Of a stretch of 64,000 bases of DNA, positions 19,216 to 28,185 are shown piece by piece. The position numbers were made by a program, and so were the translations under genes. This DNA comes from Spirochaetes bacterium GWE1_32_154 (GTDB taxonomy: Bacteria; Spirochaetota; GWE2-31-10): assembly GCA_001829315.1 (NCBI GenBank), contig MIAY01000043.1, forward strand, positions 36,841-100,840, read 5' to 3'. Under the pieces are notes generated by a model, which worked only from the letters and a program-made list of their open reading frames with translations, had not been told where the DNA came from and ran no database searches. Numbering within the stretch: the stretch's first letter is position 1; the number at the start of each line of letters is the position of its first letter.

Positions 19216-20160
19216 TTAATTATTTTTAATTCTATAATAAAAATCATCATTATTCGATACTGACTCAATAAAATCAATATCAAGCAAATGCGTGATATAT
19301 TTACTGATTTCATTTACATGTCTTGACAAACCTGAGCATAAATCACTCATTGTTGCAGGACGCCGTTTAAGATATTCAATTATACCAAATTCAACATCAA
19401 TATTATAACCTGAATCAATAGGTTTTTTATTAAATTTTGCAATAATTTCTACTTTCTGAGGAGCAAAAGATAACGCTATTTCATCTAGACGTTCTTTCGT
19501 TGGTTTATGTACCCACGACTCGGTACCAGGCCTGTCTAGTGTATTTAATTGAACAACATCAGGTTTAATCTTAGAAACAGCATTAATTAATAGTTTAAGT
19601 TCATCATCACTGTCATTTAATCCGGGAATAATAAATATTTCCAATAAAATGACACCGGAATATTCATGACGAAGCTTAATAAGCCCGTCAATAATTGTTG
19701 AATTCTGAAGTAACGAATCAGGTCTATTTATTGTATGGAATATTGACTCACTAACAGCATCAAGCGAAGGTAAAATACAATCAATGTTTTTCACTGCGGC
19801 TCGCACTTCAGGTAAATAAAAAAGTGTTCCATTTGTTATTAATGCTAATTTATATTGAGGATATTTTTGTTTTATCTGATTTGCCATATATTCAAGCCCT
19901 GAATGCAATGTCGGTTCACCTGCACCGGAAAAAGTTATATAATCTAATTTTGGTGAATCGGCAAGAAAAAACTCCAACTCATCCAGTATTTCAGACGTTG
20001 GAATATACTCCTTTCTTTCCAGAGTTAAACAGGTGGTTTTACCTACTTCACAATACACACAATCAAGAGTACAAATTTTATGTTTTACCAGATCAACACC
20101 TAAAGAAATACCCAGCCGTCTTGAAGGTATCGGCCCGAATATATATTTATATGTATTCAT
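19216..20160 (-). CDS. Radical SAM protein (COG0731-type) with C-terminal winged helix
   Basis: 314 residues. It begins with the family's FGPIPSRRLGISLG signature and binds a [4Fe-4S] cluster through CTLDCVYC (Cys-x3-Cys-x2-Cys, about residues 31-38). A GAGEPTL SAM-binding motif (about 82) and LITNGT follow. The last 60-70 residues look like a winged-helix DNA-binding or docking domain. The family resembles the wyosine-synthesis radical SAM enzymes of archaea, but the bacterial members have no established reaction. Upstream of and probably co-transcribed with the zinc-ribbon cyclase. Confidence 0.85.
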   Translation of the reverse strand: MNTYKYIFGPIPSRRLGISLGVDLVKHKICTLDCVYCEVGKTTCLTLERKEYIPTSEILDELEFFLADSPKLDYITFSGAGEPTLHSGLEYMANQIKQKYPQYKLALITNGTLFYLPEVRAAVKNIDCILPSLDAVSESIFHTINRPDSLLQNSTIIDGLIKLRHEYSGVILLEIFIIPGLNDSDDELKLLINAVSKIKPDVVQLNTLDRPGTESWVHKPTKERLDEIALSFAPQKVEIIAKFNKKPIDSGYNIDVEFGIIEYLKRRPATMSDLCSGLSRHVNEISKYITHLLDIDFIESVSNNDDFYYRIKNN

Positions 20161-20233
20161 TCAAACTCCAAATTATAATGCCTAAACAAATAAGTAATAA
20201 TAAAATAATTTAGTATTTATTGCAATAAATTTA

Positions 20234-20665
20234 TTACACGTTTTTAGATAGTATTATTTCACTTTTCATTAAATTATTCTGACCTTCAGTTGAAATCTGT
20301 GTTTTATCATAATCAAATTTTTTTACAACATCACTATTTGCAATAGGATTTAATGAAATGATTAACGCTAATTTAACTTGTTCAGAATGAATCTTATCTA
20401 AAGGAGCAAATGAATAACAAATTTTTTGTCGATCACCCTGATATTTTTTAAACTCTCCAGAAGTCTCATGTTGAAGCACACTGGTACGGGCATTTTCTGA
20501 AAAACCAATAAAAATCAATTTATGGATTGTTAGTTTTTGTTTTTTATTAATCTCATTTATAGTATATGTGTACACACAATAAATTCCTGTTTGTTCGGGA
20601 ACATTAATAATATTCTTTTCTTTCCAGTAACCATCAAAAACCAGTTTACATTTCAATTCAGACAT
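20234..20665 (-). CDS. GIY-YIG-like small protein
   Basis: 143 residues behind AAAGGAG. The sequence TGIYCVYTY followed by LIFIGFSENAR and a later ICYSFAPLDKIHSEQVKLAL stretch matches the order of strands and helix in GIY-YIG nuclease domains. The second signature is Phe-Ile-Gly rather than Tyr-Ile-Gly, and a Glu stands in the helix. Small stand-alone proteins of this type are common and their role is unknown. Assignment is by pattern only; the catalytic set is incomplete, so nuclease activity is uncertain. Confidence 0.5.
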   Translation of the reverse strand: MSELKCKLVFDGYWKEKNIINVPEQTGIYCVYTYTINEINKKQKLTIHKLIFIGFSENARTSVLQHETSGEFKKYQGDRQKICYSFAPLDKIHSEQVKLALIISLNPIANSDVVKKFDYDKTQISTEGQNNLMKSEIILSKNV

Positions 20666-20725
20666 AAAAACTCCTTTTTAACTCACGTAACAATTTATTA
20701 TAGTGTATTTTATAAAAATATCATA

Positions 20726-20754
20726 TTGATATTTTATTATAAATCAAATAAAAT
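20726..20754 (+). promoter_or_regulatory. Sigma-70-type promoter for the membrane protein at 20785
   Basis: TTGATA, a 17-bp spacer and TAAAAT. The expected start point is near 20761, about 24 nt before the ATG, leaving room for the GGAG Shine-Dalgarno sequence. Confidence 0.5.
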
Positions 20755-20784
20755 GAATATAATTATTATAAAATGGAGTTTACA

Positions 20785-21213
20785 ATGGGATTTAGATTTT
20801 TTTCTTCTGTAAAATTTTTGCGAATTGCACTCGGTATTTTTTTTCTTGTTCTCGGGTTTTATGGTATTTCACAAAGTATTAACGAAGGTATTTTCGGATT
20901 AAACAATCCGGTACACAAAGATAATCAGACAATTGAGATTATTTTTGGAATCATTGAATTACTATGCGGTTTTTTACTTCTTTCCGGATTATTCGTTTTT
21001 GGTTCAAGTAGCGCTGTTCATCTTGGGGGGCTGATAGTTCTCATTTTCTGGTTAGCTCGAATTGTTTTGCAAAGCTTTATCTGGGGCATCATCATCAGTG
21101 ATAGAGGAATCAGTTTCAGACCAAATATTTATCAATGGATATTAACATTTGTAACCAGCTTACTCATCGCTTCAGCGATTAATGTTGTTGTTAATCGATA
21201 CGATAACAGATAA
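20785..21213 (+). CDS. Small membrane protein, four hydrophobic segments
   Basis: 142 residues. I chose ATG 20785 rather than the in-frame ATG at 20773, because the latter overlaps the GGAG that serves 20785 at a 7-nt spacing. Four hydrophobic stretches (about 8-28, 45-65, 70-95 and 110-132) separated by short loops suggest a DoxX-like or other small four-helix membrane protein. No active-site motif is seen. Monocistronic, with a good promoter upstream and a strong terminator directly behind the stop codon. Confidence 0.65.
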   Translation: MGFRFFSSVKFLRIALGIFFLVLGFYGISQSINEGIFGLNNPVHKDNQTIEIIFGIIELLCGFLLLSGLFVFGSSSAVHLGGLIVLIFWLARIVLQSFIWGIIISDRGISFRPNIYQWILTFVTSLLIASAINVVVNRYDNR

Positions 21214-21215
21214 TC

Positions 21216-21246
21216 AAAAAGAGAGGTTAAAAACCTCTCTTTTTTT
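21216..21246. terminator. Bidirectional intrinsic terminator
   Basis: The stem pairs AGAGAGGTT with AACCTCTCT, flanked by an A-run on the left and a T-run on the right. It lies between two convergent genes (stops at 21213 and 21249) and can end transcription from both sides. Confidence 0.85.
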
Positions 21247-21248
21247 AA

Positions 21249-22286
21249 TTATATTTTCCAGTATCGTAAACCATATTTAGCAATTACACGATCTGTATCT
21301 TCTTTTACTATATCTTCCCGTTTCATATATGATAAAATATTACCAATAGTCTCAACAATATCATTATATTCAACTACACCTTCACTATCAATTTTTTCAA
21401 CTTTAATTATCTGAAACGAATTAGGCAACTCAACAATATCACTTACTTCACCAATTGGAGTGCTAAACGCAACTAATTCCAAGGCAGGTTCTAAATCCCC
21501 TCTTGAAACAAAATCACCCATCATACCACCGGCATTCCTGGTATTAGCATCATCAGACATTTTTGTTGCTACTTCAGCAAAATCTTTACCTTTCTTTATG
21601 TCATTTAGAATTTTAGTAATTTTAACCAATGCTTTATCTTTACTTGAACCCGGTTTAAAATTCACCGTAATATTTCGTAAAGTAACTTTTGGATTTGTTT
21701 TAGAAATTGTAGGATCTTTTAAAAAATACTCTTTTTTCTCTTCTTCAGATACTGTAATATCTGTGATTAAAGATTTCTCATATTTTCCAATTAAAAGACT
21801 CTGTTTTGTATCCTTTAAATAAAAATCATAACTTAACGCTGTTGTACCAATAAATTCTTTAAACTCATCCAATCTACCTTGAGTATTCATTGTAATTGAA
21901 TTTTCAACTTCTTCGTCAGAAACAACAATACCTTTTTCAATTGCTTCACGAGCAATTATCTCATTCTTTGCAAATATATATGCATATAAATACATAAACT
22001 CTTCAATTCTTTCTTTGGTAATATCAGCAGAATTGACATTATTAAGAGACAATTGATAATGCAAAAAAGGGATAACAAATTTATTAGTTACTGAGAAATC
22101 ATTTGCTGTAACTAATACAATTTCATTATCAATCGAAGCTAATTTAGACAATGCTTCTAATGGTTTCATATAATCTACAACTTGAGTTGAGAAATTAAAA
22201 AGGTTTGTTGACAACTTCTCTGTAGACACTTTTTTGCATGATATTAATGATATAATAATCATGATTGAAATTACTAATTTTTTCAT
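21249..22286 (-). CDS. PpiC/parvulin-type peptidyl-prolyl isomerase lipoprotein
   Basis: 345 residues. Signal peptide with lipobox LISC (Cys at about 17), so a lipid-anchored periplasmic protein. Residues about 30-175 form a SurA/PrsA-like helical chaperone part; about 190-300 is a parvulin rotamase domain (GKDFAEVATKMSDD, then GGMMGDFVSRGDLEPAL and an ELPNSFQIIKVE end). It probably helps outer-membrane or exported proteins fold. GGAG lies 7 nt before the ATG. Separated from the upstream STAS gene by a terminator, so it has its own promoter or depends on read-through. Confidence 0.85.
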   Translation of the reverse strand: MKKLVISIMIIISLISCKKVSTEKLSTNLFNFSTQVVDYMKPLEALSKLASIDNEIVLVTANDFSVTNKFVIPFLHYQLSLNNVNSADITKERIEEFMYLYAYIFAKNEIIAREAIEKGIVVSDEEVENSITMNTQGRLDEFKEFIGTTALSYDFYLKDTKQSLLIGKYEKSLITDITVSEEEKKEYFLKDPTISKTNPKVTLRNITVNFKPGSSKDKALVKITKILNDIKKGKDFAEVATKMSDDANTRNAGGMMGDFVSRGDLEPALELVAFSTPIGEVSDIVELPNSFQIIKVEKIDSEGVVEYNDIVETIGNILSYMKREDIVKEDTDRVIAKYGLRYWKI

Positions 22287-22302
22287 TATTACTCCTCTAA
22301 AA

Positions 22303-22340
22303 AATAAAAAAAATCCTCAACTAATTAATGTGTTGAAGAT
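22303..22340 (-). terminator. Intrinsic terminator after the STAS gene
   Basis: On the minus strand ATCTTCAAC, a loop of about ten bases and GTTGAGGAT form a stem followed by eight T. It lies between the STAS-like gene (stop at 22374) and the isomerase gene (start at 22286). Confidence 0.65.
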
Positions 22341-22373
22341 CTAAAGACAAAATTGTGTGAATAATTCAATAAA

Positions 22374-22760
22374 TTACTGTATTTGTATTTCAATTAAACC
22401 GGGCGCTAACATAGATAGCATCTTTAATGAAGTTTCCTGCCATGTAATTTGTGAATTTGCTATTATTTTAAAATTATATTTCTGATCAGCCGGTAATGGA
22501 GTTACTTTTGTAATCCATTTAATTAATGTTTTAATACCACTTGAGTTTAAAAATGTTAATTTAGAAAAGTCCAATTCAACATATTTAACACCATTTGCTA
22601 TAACATTAGAATGTATTTGTTCAAAAAATGGAACAAAAATTGGCTCAGGATTTTGTACATCTATATCACCTGAAAATGTAACTTTAACACCTTGTGGTAT
22701 ATCAAGAAGCTCAACAGTTGCTTTTTCTGTAATTACACTGCTTAATCCAAATTTATTCAT
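22374..22760 (-). CDS. STAS-like regulatory protein (slr1659-type)
   Basis: 128 residues with a STAS-like fold: strand-helix pattern with GVKVTFSGDI, YVELDFSKLTFLNSSGIKTLIKW, where the Asn-Ser-Ser-Gly loop corresponds to the phosphorylatable serine loop of anti-anti-sigma factors. It follows a kinase-like partner by 17 bp on the same strand. Together they resemble the paired regulators named slr1658/slr1659 in cyanobacteria and spirochaetes. A partner-switching role is likely; the target is unknown. No phosphatase or sigma factor lies nearby. Confidence 0.6.
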   Translation of the reverse strand: MNKFGLSSVITEKATVELLDIPQGVKVTFSGDIDVQNPEPIFVPFFEQIHSNVIANGVKYVELDFSKLTFLNSSGIKTLIKWITKVTPLPADQKYNFKIIANSQITWQETSLKMLSMLAPGLIEIQIQ

Positions 22761-22777
22761 AACTAAATCCCCTCTTC

Positions 22778-23260
22778 CTATTTTAAGTCAAAAATAACAG
22801 TAACTCTAATTAAATCACCTTCTACAACCATATTAATCGCAGCATTACTTTCATACCTGATTCGTGCAAGACCTAACTGACTGCCACCATCGGTTCTTAA
22901 AGCAGCTTCCTGCATTTTTTGCAGATACACTTCCTGCGGGTCACCGGTGCTTATTTTTTCTATTTCACCAGCGAGTACTTTTGAATTTTCAGGTGTAGCA
23001 AAATTTTCAACATTTAAATATAGCTTTGCTTCATCTTTACTATGTTCAACGGAAATTTTCGTTCCTTCCTCGGATGCATATTTAACAGCATTTTCCAGCA
23101 ACTCACTTGCTGCCATAGAAATCACATCAGCCCATTTATTATCAGCCAGGGTAATAGACAAGAAATTTTGAAGAAATGTTCGTACCGTTGCAATGTAAGT
23201 CCATCGCGGACCAAAAACCATTTCAATAAAACCGTTTCTAACATTTTTAAAAAGTTTCAT
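22778..23260 (-). CDS. Anti-sigma-like GHKL ATP-binding regulator (slr1658-type)
   Basis: 160 residues. An N-box-like helix (ASELLENAVKYAS) and a C-terminal GLARIRYES segment in place of the G2 box are typical of serine-kinase/anti-sigma GHKL proteins. The middle carries an insertion-like charged region (about 90-125). It is the upstream gene of a pair with the STAS protein. Known relatives are annotated as slr1658-superfamily regulators; activity as a kinase is not shown by the sequence. The region 23261-23398 upstream has no gene and probably holds the promoter. Confidence 0.6.
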   Translation of the reverse strand: MKLFKNVRNGFIEMVFGPRWTYIATVRTFLQNFLSITLADNKWADVISMAASELLENAVKYASEEGTKISVEHSKDEAKLYLNVENFATPENSKVLAGEIEKISTGDPQEVYLQKMQEAALRTDGGSQLGLARIRYESNAAINMVVEGDLIRVTVIFDLK

Positions 23261-23398
23261 AAAATCTCTCTTTATTCAAATTTTATTCTAATCATTAGAA
23301 TCATACTACAATATATTTTTTTATGCAATAGCTTTTAAGAAAAAACATAAAAACTTCAATTGCCGATATTTTTTTCAAAAACATCAAAAACTACAAAC

Positions 23399-25168
23399 TT
23401 AACTGGTCAATCCATTTTTTAATAATGTATTAACAATCGCAGGATTTGCTTTTCCCTTTGTTTTTTTCATCATTTCACCAACAAAAAAACTGAATAATTT
23501 TTCTTTTCCACCTTTATATTCAGCAACTTGAGCAGGATTTGCACTAATAACATCATCAATCATTTTCTTCAATTCTTTTTCATCGGTAATTTGTTTATAA
23601 CCGTCTTTTTCAATTATTTCAACAAGTGCCCTTTTGGTTTCAAAGGACTTTTTAAGAACCTCTTTAGCGATTTTACCGCTAATTTCATCACTATCTATTT
23701 TTCCAAGAAATTCTACAAAGTTTTCAGGACTGATATGAATATCTTTAAGATCATTTGTATACGAAATAAGCTCATTAAAAAACCAGTTTGATGCATTCTT
23801 ATGATCTTTATAAATACTTACTAACTTGTCAAAATACGCTGTAAAAGCAGAGTTATTAATCAATAATAAAGACTGTTCTTCTGAAAGATTATATATATTC
23901 ATATAGGTATATTTCTTTTTCAATGGATATTCAGGAACAAATTCTTTTAATTCTTCTATATAATCTTCATCAAGAATTATTGGCAATAAATCAGGATCAG
24001 GAAAATATCTGTAATCATGAGATTCTTCTTTTGATCTCATTGAAAAAGTTTTCTGGCTATTTTCATCCCACAATCTTGTTTCCTGAATAATAGCTTTTCC
24101 TGTTTTTTTCAAAACAATTTGTCTTTCTATTTCAAACTCGATTGCTTTTTCGATAGCTTTAAATGAGTTCATATTTTTAACTTCGGTTTTAGTACCAAGT
24201 TTTGTTTCACCAACTTTTCTGATAGAAATATTAGCATCACATCGTAAACTGCCTTCCTCAAGATTTCCATCACAAATACCCAGTTGAACAAGCACTGAAC
24301 GCAACATAATTACATAATCTTTCGCATGTTTTGCACATTTAATATCAGGTTCTGTAACGATCTCGATTAGCGGAACACTTGTTCTGTTAAAATCAACGGC
24401 ACTGGCTTTTGACCCCCAAATACCAGGCGCACCAACATGAACCATTTTACCTGCATCTTCTTCCATATGAATTCTATTTAACTTAATAGCAAGAGGTTTT
24501 CCGTTATCATCAATTTCAACAAAACCGCCTGAACAAATCGGCTCTTCAAATTGTGAAATTTGATACCCTTTCGGTAAATCAGGGTAAAAATAATTTTTTC
24601 GTGCAAAAACACTTTTCTTATTAATCTTACAATTTAATGCAAGTCCCGATAAAATCGCCATTCGTACTGCTTCATGATTTAAAACAGGTAAAACACCCGG
24701 ATGCCCGTTACAAACAGGACAGGTGTTGTGATTAGGTTCACTTCCGAATTCTGTAGGGCAACTGCAGAATAATTTTGATTTCGTTTTTAAATGAGCATGA
24801 ACCTCAAGACCGATTACGGCCTCGTATTCATCGTGAGAACCTGCAATAATTGCCGTGGAAGCAGACTCTTTCTCTTCTCCCGGTCTTGCTTTCTGAGGCG
24901 GAACCAGATATGCTGATTTATCTCTAACCGGAGCATTTATAAGAATTCTTTCTAAATCATCCCACTCAACCTGATTATCCATTCTCATTTTTGCACTTGA
25001 TTCAGTCGGATGTGCCGAAGGCGTTAAATCATTGCAGTCTGCACTGTTTATAATTTCCGCATATTTCAGGAAATCATCAATCTCTTTCTCATATCCGGCT
25101 TTTTCACTCGCACTCACTTCAAAAGAACTTAATTTTATCAAATCATCTATATTAAACTTTCCACTCAT
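23399..25168 (-). CDS. gatCB: GatC-GatB fusion: Asp/Glu-tRNA amidotransferase subunits C and B in one chain
   Basis: 589 residues. Residues 1 to about 105 are a GatC-like subunit (helical start IDDLIKLSSFEVSASE, then the belt DCNDLTPSAHP and a D-x-x-x-x-x-APxR element). From about 112 the protein is a full-length GatB (EAVIGLEVHAHLKT, FCSCPTEFG, CPVCNGHPGVLPVLN, YFYPDLPKGYQISQ, DYRYFPDPDL, and a C-terminal YqeY-like tail). GatB is the kinase subunit that activates Asp-tRNA(Asn) or Glu-tRNA(Gln); GatC normally wraps GatA and GatB as a separate protein of about 95 residues. Here GatC is the N-terminal domain of GatB. Starts 45 bp downstream of the GatA-AspRS gene, same strand, clearly co-transcribed. 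Confidence 0.93.
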   Translation of the reverse strand: MSGKFNIDDLIKLSSFEVSASEKAGYEKEIDDFLKYAEIINSADCNDLTPSAHPTESSAKMRMDNQVEWDDLERILINAPVRDKSAYLVPPQKARPGEEKESASTAIIAGSHDEYEAVIGLEVHAHLKTKSKLFCSCPTEFGSEPNHNTCPVCNGHPGVLPVLNHEAVRMAILSGLALNCKINKKSVFARKNYFYPDLPKGYQISQFEEPICSGGFVEIDDNGKPLAIKLNRIHMEEDAGKMVHVGAPGIWGSKASAVDFNRTSVPLIEIVTEPDIKCAKHAKDYVIMLRSVLVQLGICDGNLEEGSLRCDANISIRKVGETKLGTKTEVKNMNSFKAIEKAIEFEIERQIVLKKTGKAIIQETRLWDENSQKTFSMRSKEESHDYRYFPDPDLLPIILDEDYIEELKEFVPEYPLKKKYTYMNIYNLSEEQSLLLINNSAFTAYFDKLVSIYKDHKNASNWFFNELISYTNDLKDIHISPENFVEFLGKIDSDEISGKIAKEVLKKSFETKRALVEIIEKDGYKQITDEKELKKMIDDVISANPAQVAEYKGGKEKLFSFFVGEMMKKTKGKANPAIVNTLLKNGLTS

Positions 25169-25213
25169 TTTGTACTCCTAACAGTATTTTTTATACAAAG
25201 CAAAAAAACATGA

Positions 25214-28096
25214 TTACGGCTCAAGTCTGCCTATATCTCTCGGGAATAAAGTCGCTTCACGTACATTACCTAAACCAAGTAATTTCATGGTAACCCTTTC
25301 CAGTCCCATTCCTAAACCACCGTGAGGCGGCATACCGAATTTGAATGTTTCCAGATAATCTTTATACGCTGCCGGGTTTAAACCGAAAGCAATCATATTT
25401 GCCTTTAACGCTTCGTAATTATGAATTCGCTGTCCTCCGGTTGTTATTTCCAAACCTTTATAAAGAAGATCAAATGATCTTGTATAACCCGGTAACCGTT
25501 CATCCTGCATTGTATACATTGGTCTTTTCTTAACCGGATAACCGACTATATAAACAAACTGAGAACCATATTGTTCTTCAATATACTTACAAACAACCTT
25601 TTCACCTTCAGGTGATATATCACCATCCATATCTTTTACACCAAGTTTATCAGCGATTTCTAACGCTTCAATAAAATGAATTCGCGGAATTGATGTTGGT
25701 ATAATGATTTCCTGACCAAAATATTCCAACACATCAGAATATTTTGCTTTAATATTTTTTAATATATGAATAAGCAATGCTTCCTGCATATCGATTAAAT
25801 CCTGCTCATCTTTAATGAATGCCATTTCAAAATCCAAACTTGTATATTCATTTAAATGTCTGACTGTATTATGTTTTTCAGCTCTGAAAACAGGACCTAT
25901 TTCAAAGACTCTTTCTAACCCTGAACCAACCATCATCTGTTTATAAAATTGTGGTGATTGAGCTAAAAATGCCTGTCTGTCAAAATATTTAATTTCAAAA
26001 ATATTTGACCCGCCTTCAGTTTCATTTGAAATTATTTTTGGTGTTTTAATTTCTGTAAAATTATGTAATCGCAAAAATTCTGCAAAAGAACCTGCAATTT
26101 CTGACTGCACTTTAAATACTGATAATATTTCAATATTTCGTAATGATATCGGCCGGTTATCAAGTAAAGTCGGTAGATTTAAATTGGATAAATTACCTCC
26201 GACAGTAAAAGGCACATCAGATGCTGCCTCTGACAATATGGTTAACTCAGTAACCTTTAACTCAATCCCGTTATAAGGGGATCGCTCTTCTTTCGTTACC
26301 ATACCTTTTACCTGTACTATTGACAACGGTGTTAATTTAACCCTGGCAATTTCACCTTCTAAAACAAGTTGCGTTAACCCGGTTCTATCCCGTAGTGTAT
26401 AAAACTCAATACCGCCAAGATTATTAATTTTATAAATCGAACCGGACATTGTTATTGTTTTACCAAGCTGTTCTGATAGATTAGTACAAAAAACTCTGTC
26501 TGATGTATTTTTTTCTCTATTTGAATATGAATCTGAAACTTTCTTAATATCTTCTTTTGAATACACGGAAGACATTTTTTTCGTTTCTTTAGCATCTTTC
26601 TTTGAACTGCTGTTGCTTTGTGAAACATCAATTTTTGATAAATCGGGATACATGGAAAGTGATTTTTTCTGCTCAAATTTATATCCCACATTGAATAATA
26701 AATCTTCGCTTAAAGGTTTTCCGATTAATTGTAAACCCACAGGCAACCCTGAAACCATTCCTGATGGTACAGAAATAGCCGGTAAACCGGATAAATTCGG
26801 TATTACAGTCGTTACATCGCTTAAATACAATTTCATCGGATCAGTTGTTCCTTCACCAAATTTAAATGCAACTTCAGGTGTTGTCGGTGTTGCAATAACG
26901 TCATATTTCATAAAAATTTTCTGCATTTCTTTCATTATAAAGGTTCTTAATTTCTGTGCTTTAAGATAATACGCATCATAATATCCTGATGACAGAACAA
27001 AGTTTCCGAGTAATATACGTTTCTTAACTTCTTTACCAAAACCCTCAGTTCGTGAAGCAAAAAGCATTTCTTCATAATTTTGTTGTTTTTCACTTCGTAA
27101 ACCATATTTCACACCATCGTAACGGGACAAATTAGAACTGGCCTCAGCCGTAGCAATAAAATAATAGGTGGAAATAATATATTTAATTGCGGGAAAATCA
27201 ACTTTATCAACTGTTGCACCTAACTCTTTTAAAGTGTTTAATGAAGCTTCAAAATTAGTTTTAACAGCATCACTCACCCCTTCACCCATGAATTCAGGAA
27301 AATAGGCAACTTTTAACCCCTTAATATCTTTATCAATATTTTTAGTATAATCACCATCGTAGTTATAGAATGACGTGGAATCTTTTTCATCTTTTTTAGC
27401 GATGTAATTGAGAAGAAATGCAGAACCGTATACATCATTTGCAAATGTTCCAATTTGATCAAGTGATGATGCATACGAAACAAGCCCTGATCGTGAAACC
27501 AGCCCGTAGGTTGGTTTTATCCCGACAACGCCGCAGAATGAAGCCGGCTGTCTTACTGAACCGCCCGTATCGCTTCCAAGTGCCAATGGAACCATGCCTG
27601 ATGCAACAGCAGCGGCAGAACCGCCTGATGAACCACCCGGAACTCTATGTATATCATGAGGATTTTTTGTTTTTGTGTATGCCGATGTTTCACAGGTTGA
27701 ACCCATCGCAAATTCATCCATATTCGTTTTTCCGATAATTATAGCCCCGGCCTCACGCAGATATCGTACCGAGGTTGCATCATACGATGGTTTATAACCT
27801 TCTAATATTTTTGAACCGCATGTCGTTTCAATACCCAAAGCAACTATATTATCCTTCAAAGCAACCGGTAAACCGTCAATATCACTGCGTTGTGTACCGC
27901 TTTTTCGTCGTGTATCACTTTCTTCTGCAAGTTTAATAAGTTTTGCTTCTTCATCAACGCTGATAAAACATCCCAAAGCTGAATCGAATTTATGTATAGA
28001 ATTAATTGATTGTCGCATTATATCAACGCAGGTTATTTTTTTATTTTTTAAACTATCAATCAGATCTTTAAATGCAGTTTTAGCAACATCAATCAT
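25214..28096 (-). CDS. GatA-aspartyl-tRNA synthetase fusion protein
   Basis: 960 residues in one uninterrupted frame. Residues 1 to about 480 are GatA, the glutaminase subunit, with the amidase triad Lys81 (ALKDN), Ser156 (PGGSSGGS) and Ser180 (SDTGGS). A polar Ser/Lys-rich linker spans about 481-528. Residues about 529-960 are a complete archaeal-type AspRS: OB-fold anticodon domain, motif 2 (FRAEKHNT, RHLNEYTSLDFEM) and motif 3 (GLGMGLERV, then VREATLFPRD). In the OB fold, the position that is Trp in discriminating archaeal AspRS (the GW of the first strand) is Ser, as expected for an enzyme that also charges tRNA(Asn). The fusion would couple Asp-tRNA formation with ammonia supply for amidation. 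Neighbours are gatCB and asnS. Confidence 0.93.
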   Translation of the reverse strand: MIDVAKTAFKDLIDSLKNKKITCVDIMRQSINSIHKFDSALGCFISVDEEAKLIKLAEESDTRRKSGTQRSDIDGLPVALKDNIVALGIETTCGSKILEGYKPSYDATSVRYLREAGAIIIGKTNMDEFAMGSTCETSAYTKTKNPHDIHRVPGGSSGGSAAAVASGMVPLALGSDTGGSVRQPASFCGVVGIKPTYGLVSRSGLVSYASSLDQIGTFANDVYGSAFLLNYIAKKDEKDSTSFYNYDGDYTKNIDKDIKGLKVAYFPEFMGEGVSDAVKTNFEASLNTLKELGATVDKVDFPAIKYIISTYYFIATAEASSNLSRYDGVKYGLRSEKQQNYEEMLFASRTEGFGKEVKKRILLGNFVLSSGYYDAYYLKAQKLRTFIMKEMQKIFMKYDVIATPTTPEVAFKFGEGTTDPMKLYLSDVTTVIPNLSGLPAISVPSGMVSGLPVGLQLIGKPLSEDLLFNVGYKFEQKKSLSMYPDLSKIDVSQSNSSSKKDAKETKKMSSVYSKEDIKKVSDSYSNREKNTSDRVFCTNLSEQLGKTITMSGSIYKINNLGGIEFYTLRDRTGLTQLVLEGEIARVKLTPLSIVQVKGMVTKEERSPYNGIELKVTELTILSEAASDVPFTVGGNLSNLNLPTLLDNRPISLRNIEILSVFKVQSEIAGSFAEFLRLHNFTEIKTPKIISNETEGGSNIFEIKYFDRQAFLAQSPQFYKQMMVGSGLERVFEIGPVFRAEKHNTVRHLNEYTSLDFEMAFIKDEQDLIDMQEALLIHILKNIKAKYSDVLEYFGQEIIIPTSIPRIHFIEALEIADKLGVKDMDGDISPEGEKVVCKYIEEQYGSQFVYIVGYPVKKRPMYTMQDERLPGYTRSFDLLYKGLEITTGGQRIHNYEALKANMIAFGLNPAAYKDYLETFKFGMPPHGGLGMGLERVTMKLLGLGNVREATLFPRDIGRLEP

Positions 28097-28185
28097 ACGA
28101 ACCCCTTTAATAAGAAATAATTCACTTATGAAACATATTTAATACTATAATGTTTGAAAAATGTAAATACAGGCTTTTTAAAATA

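Noticed and set aside
26452..26691. Separate AspRS start at the internal ATG near 26575
   Set aside because: There is no ribosome site before it, and the frame from GatA continues without a break, so a true fusion is the simpler reading; independent translation is not excluded.
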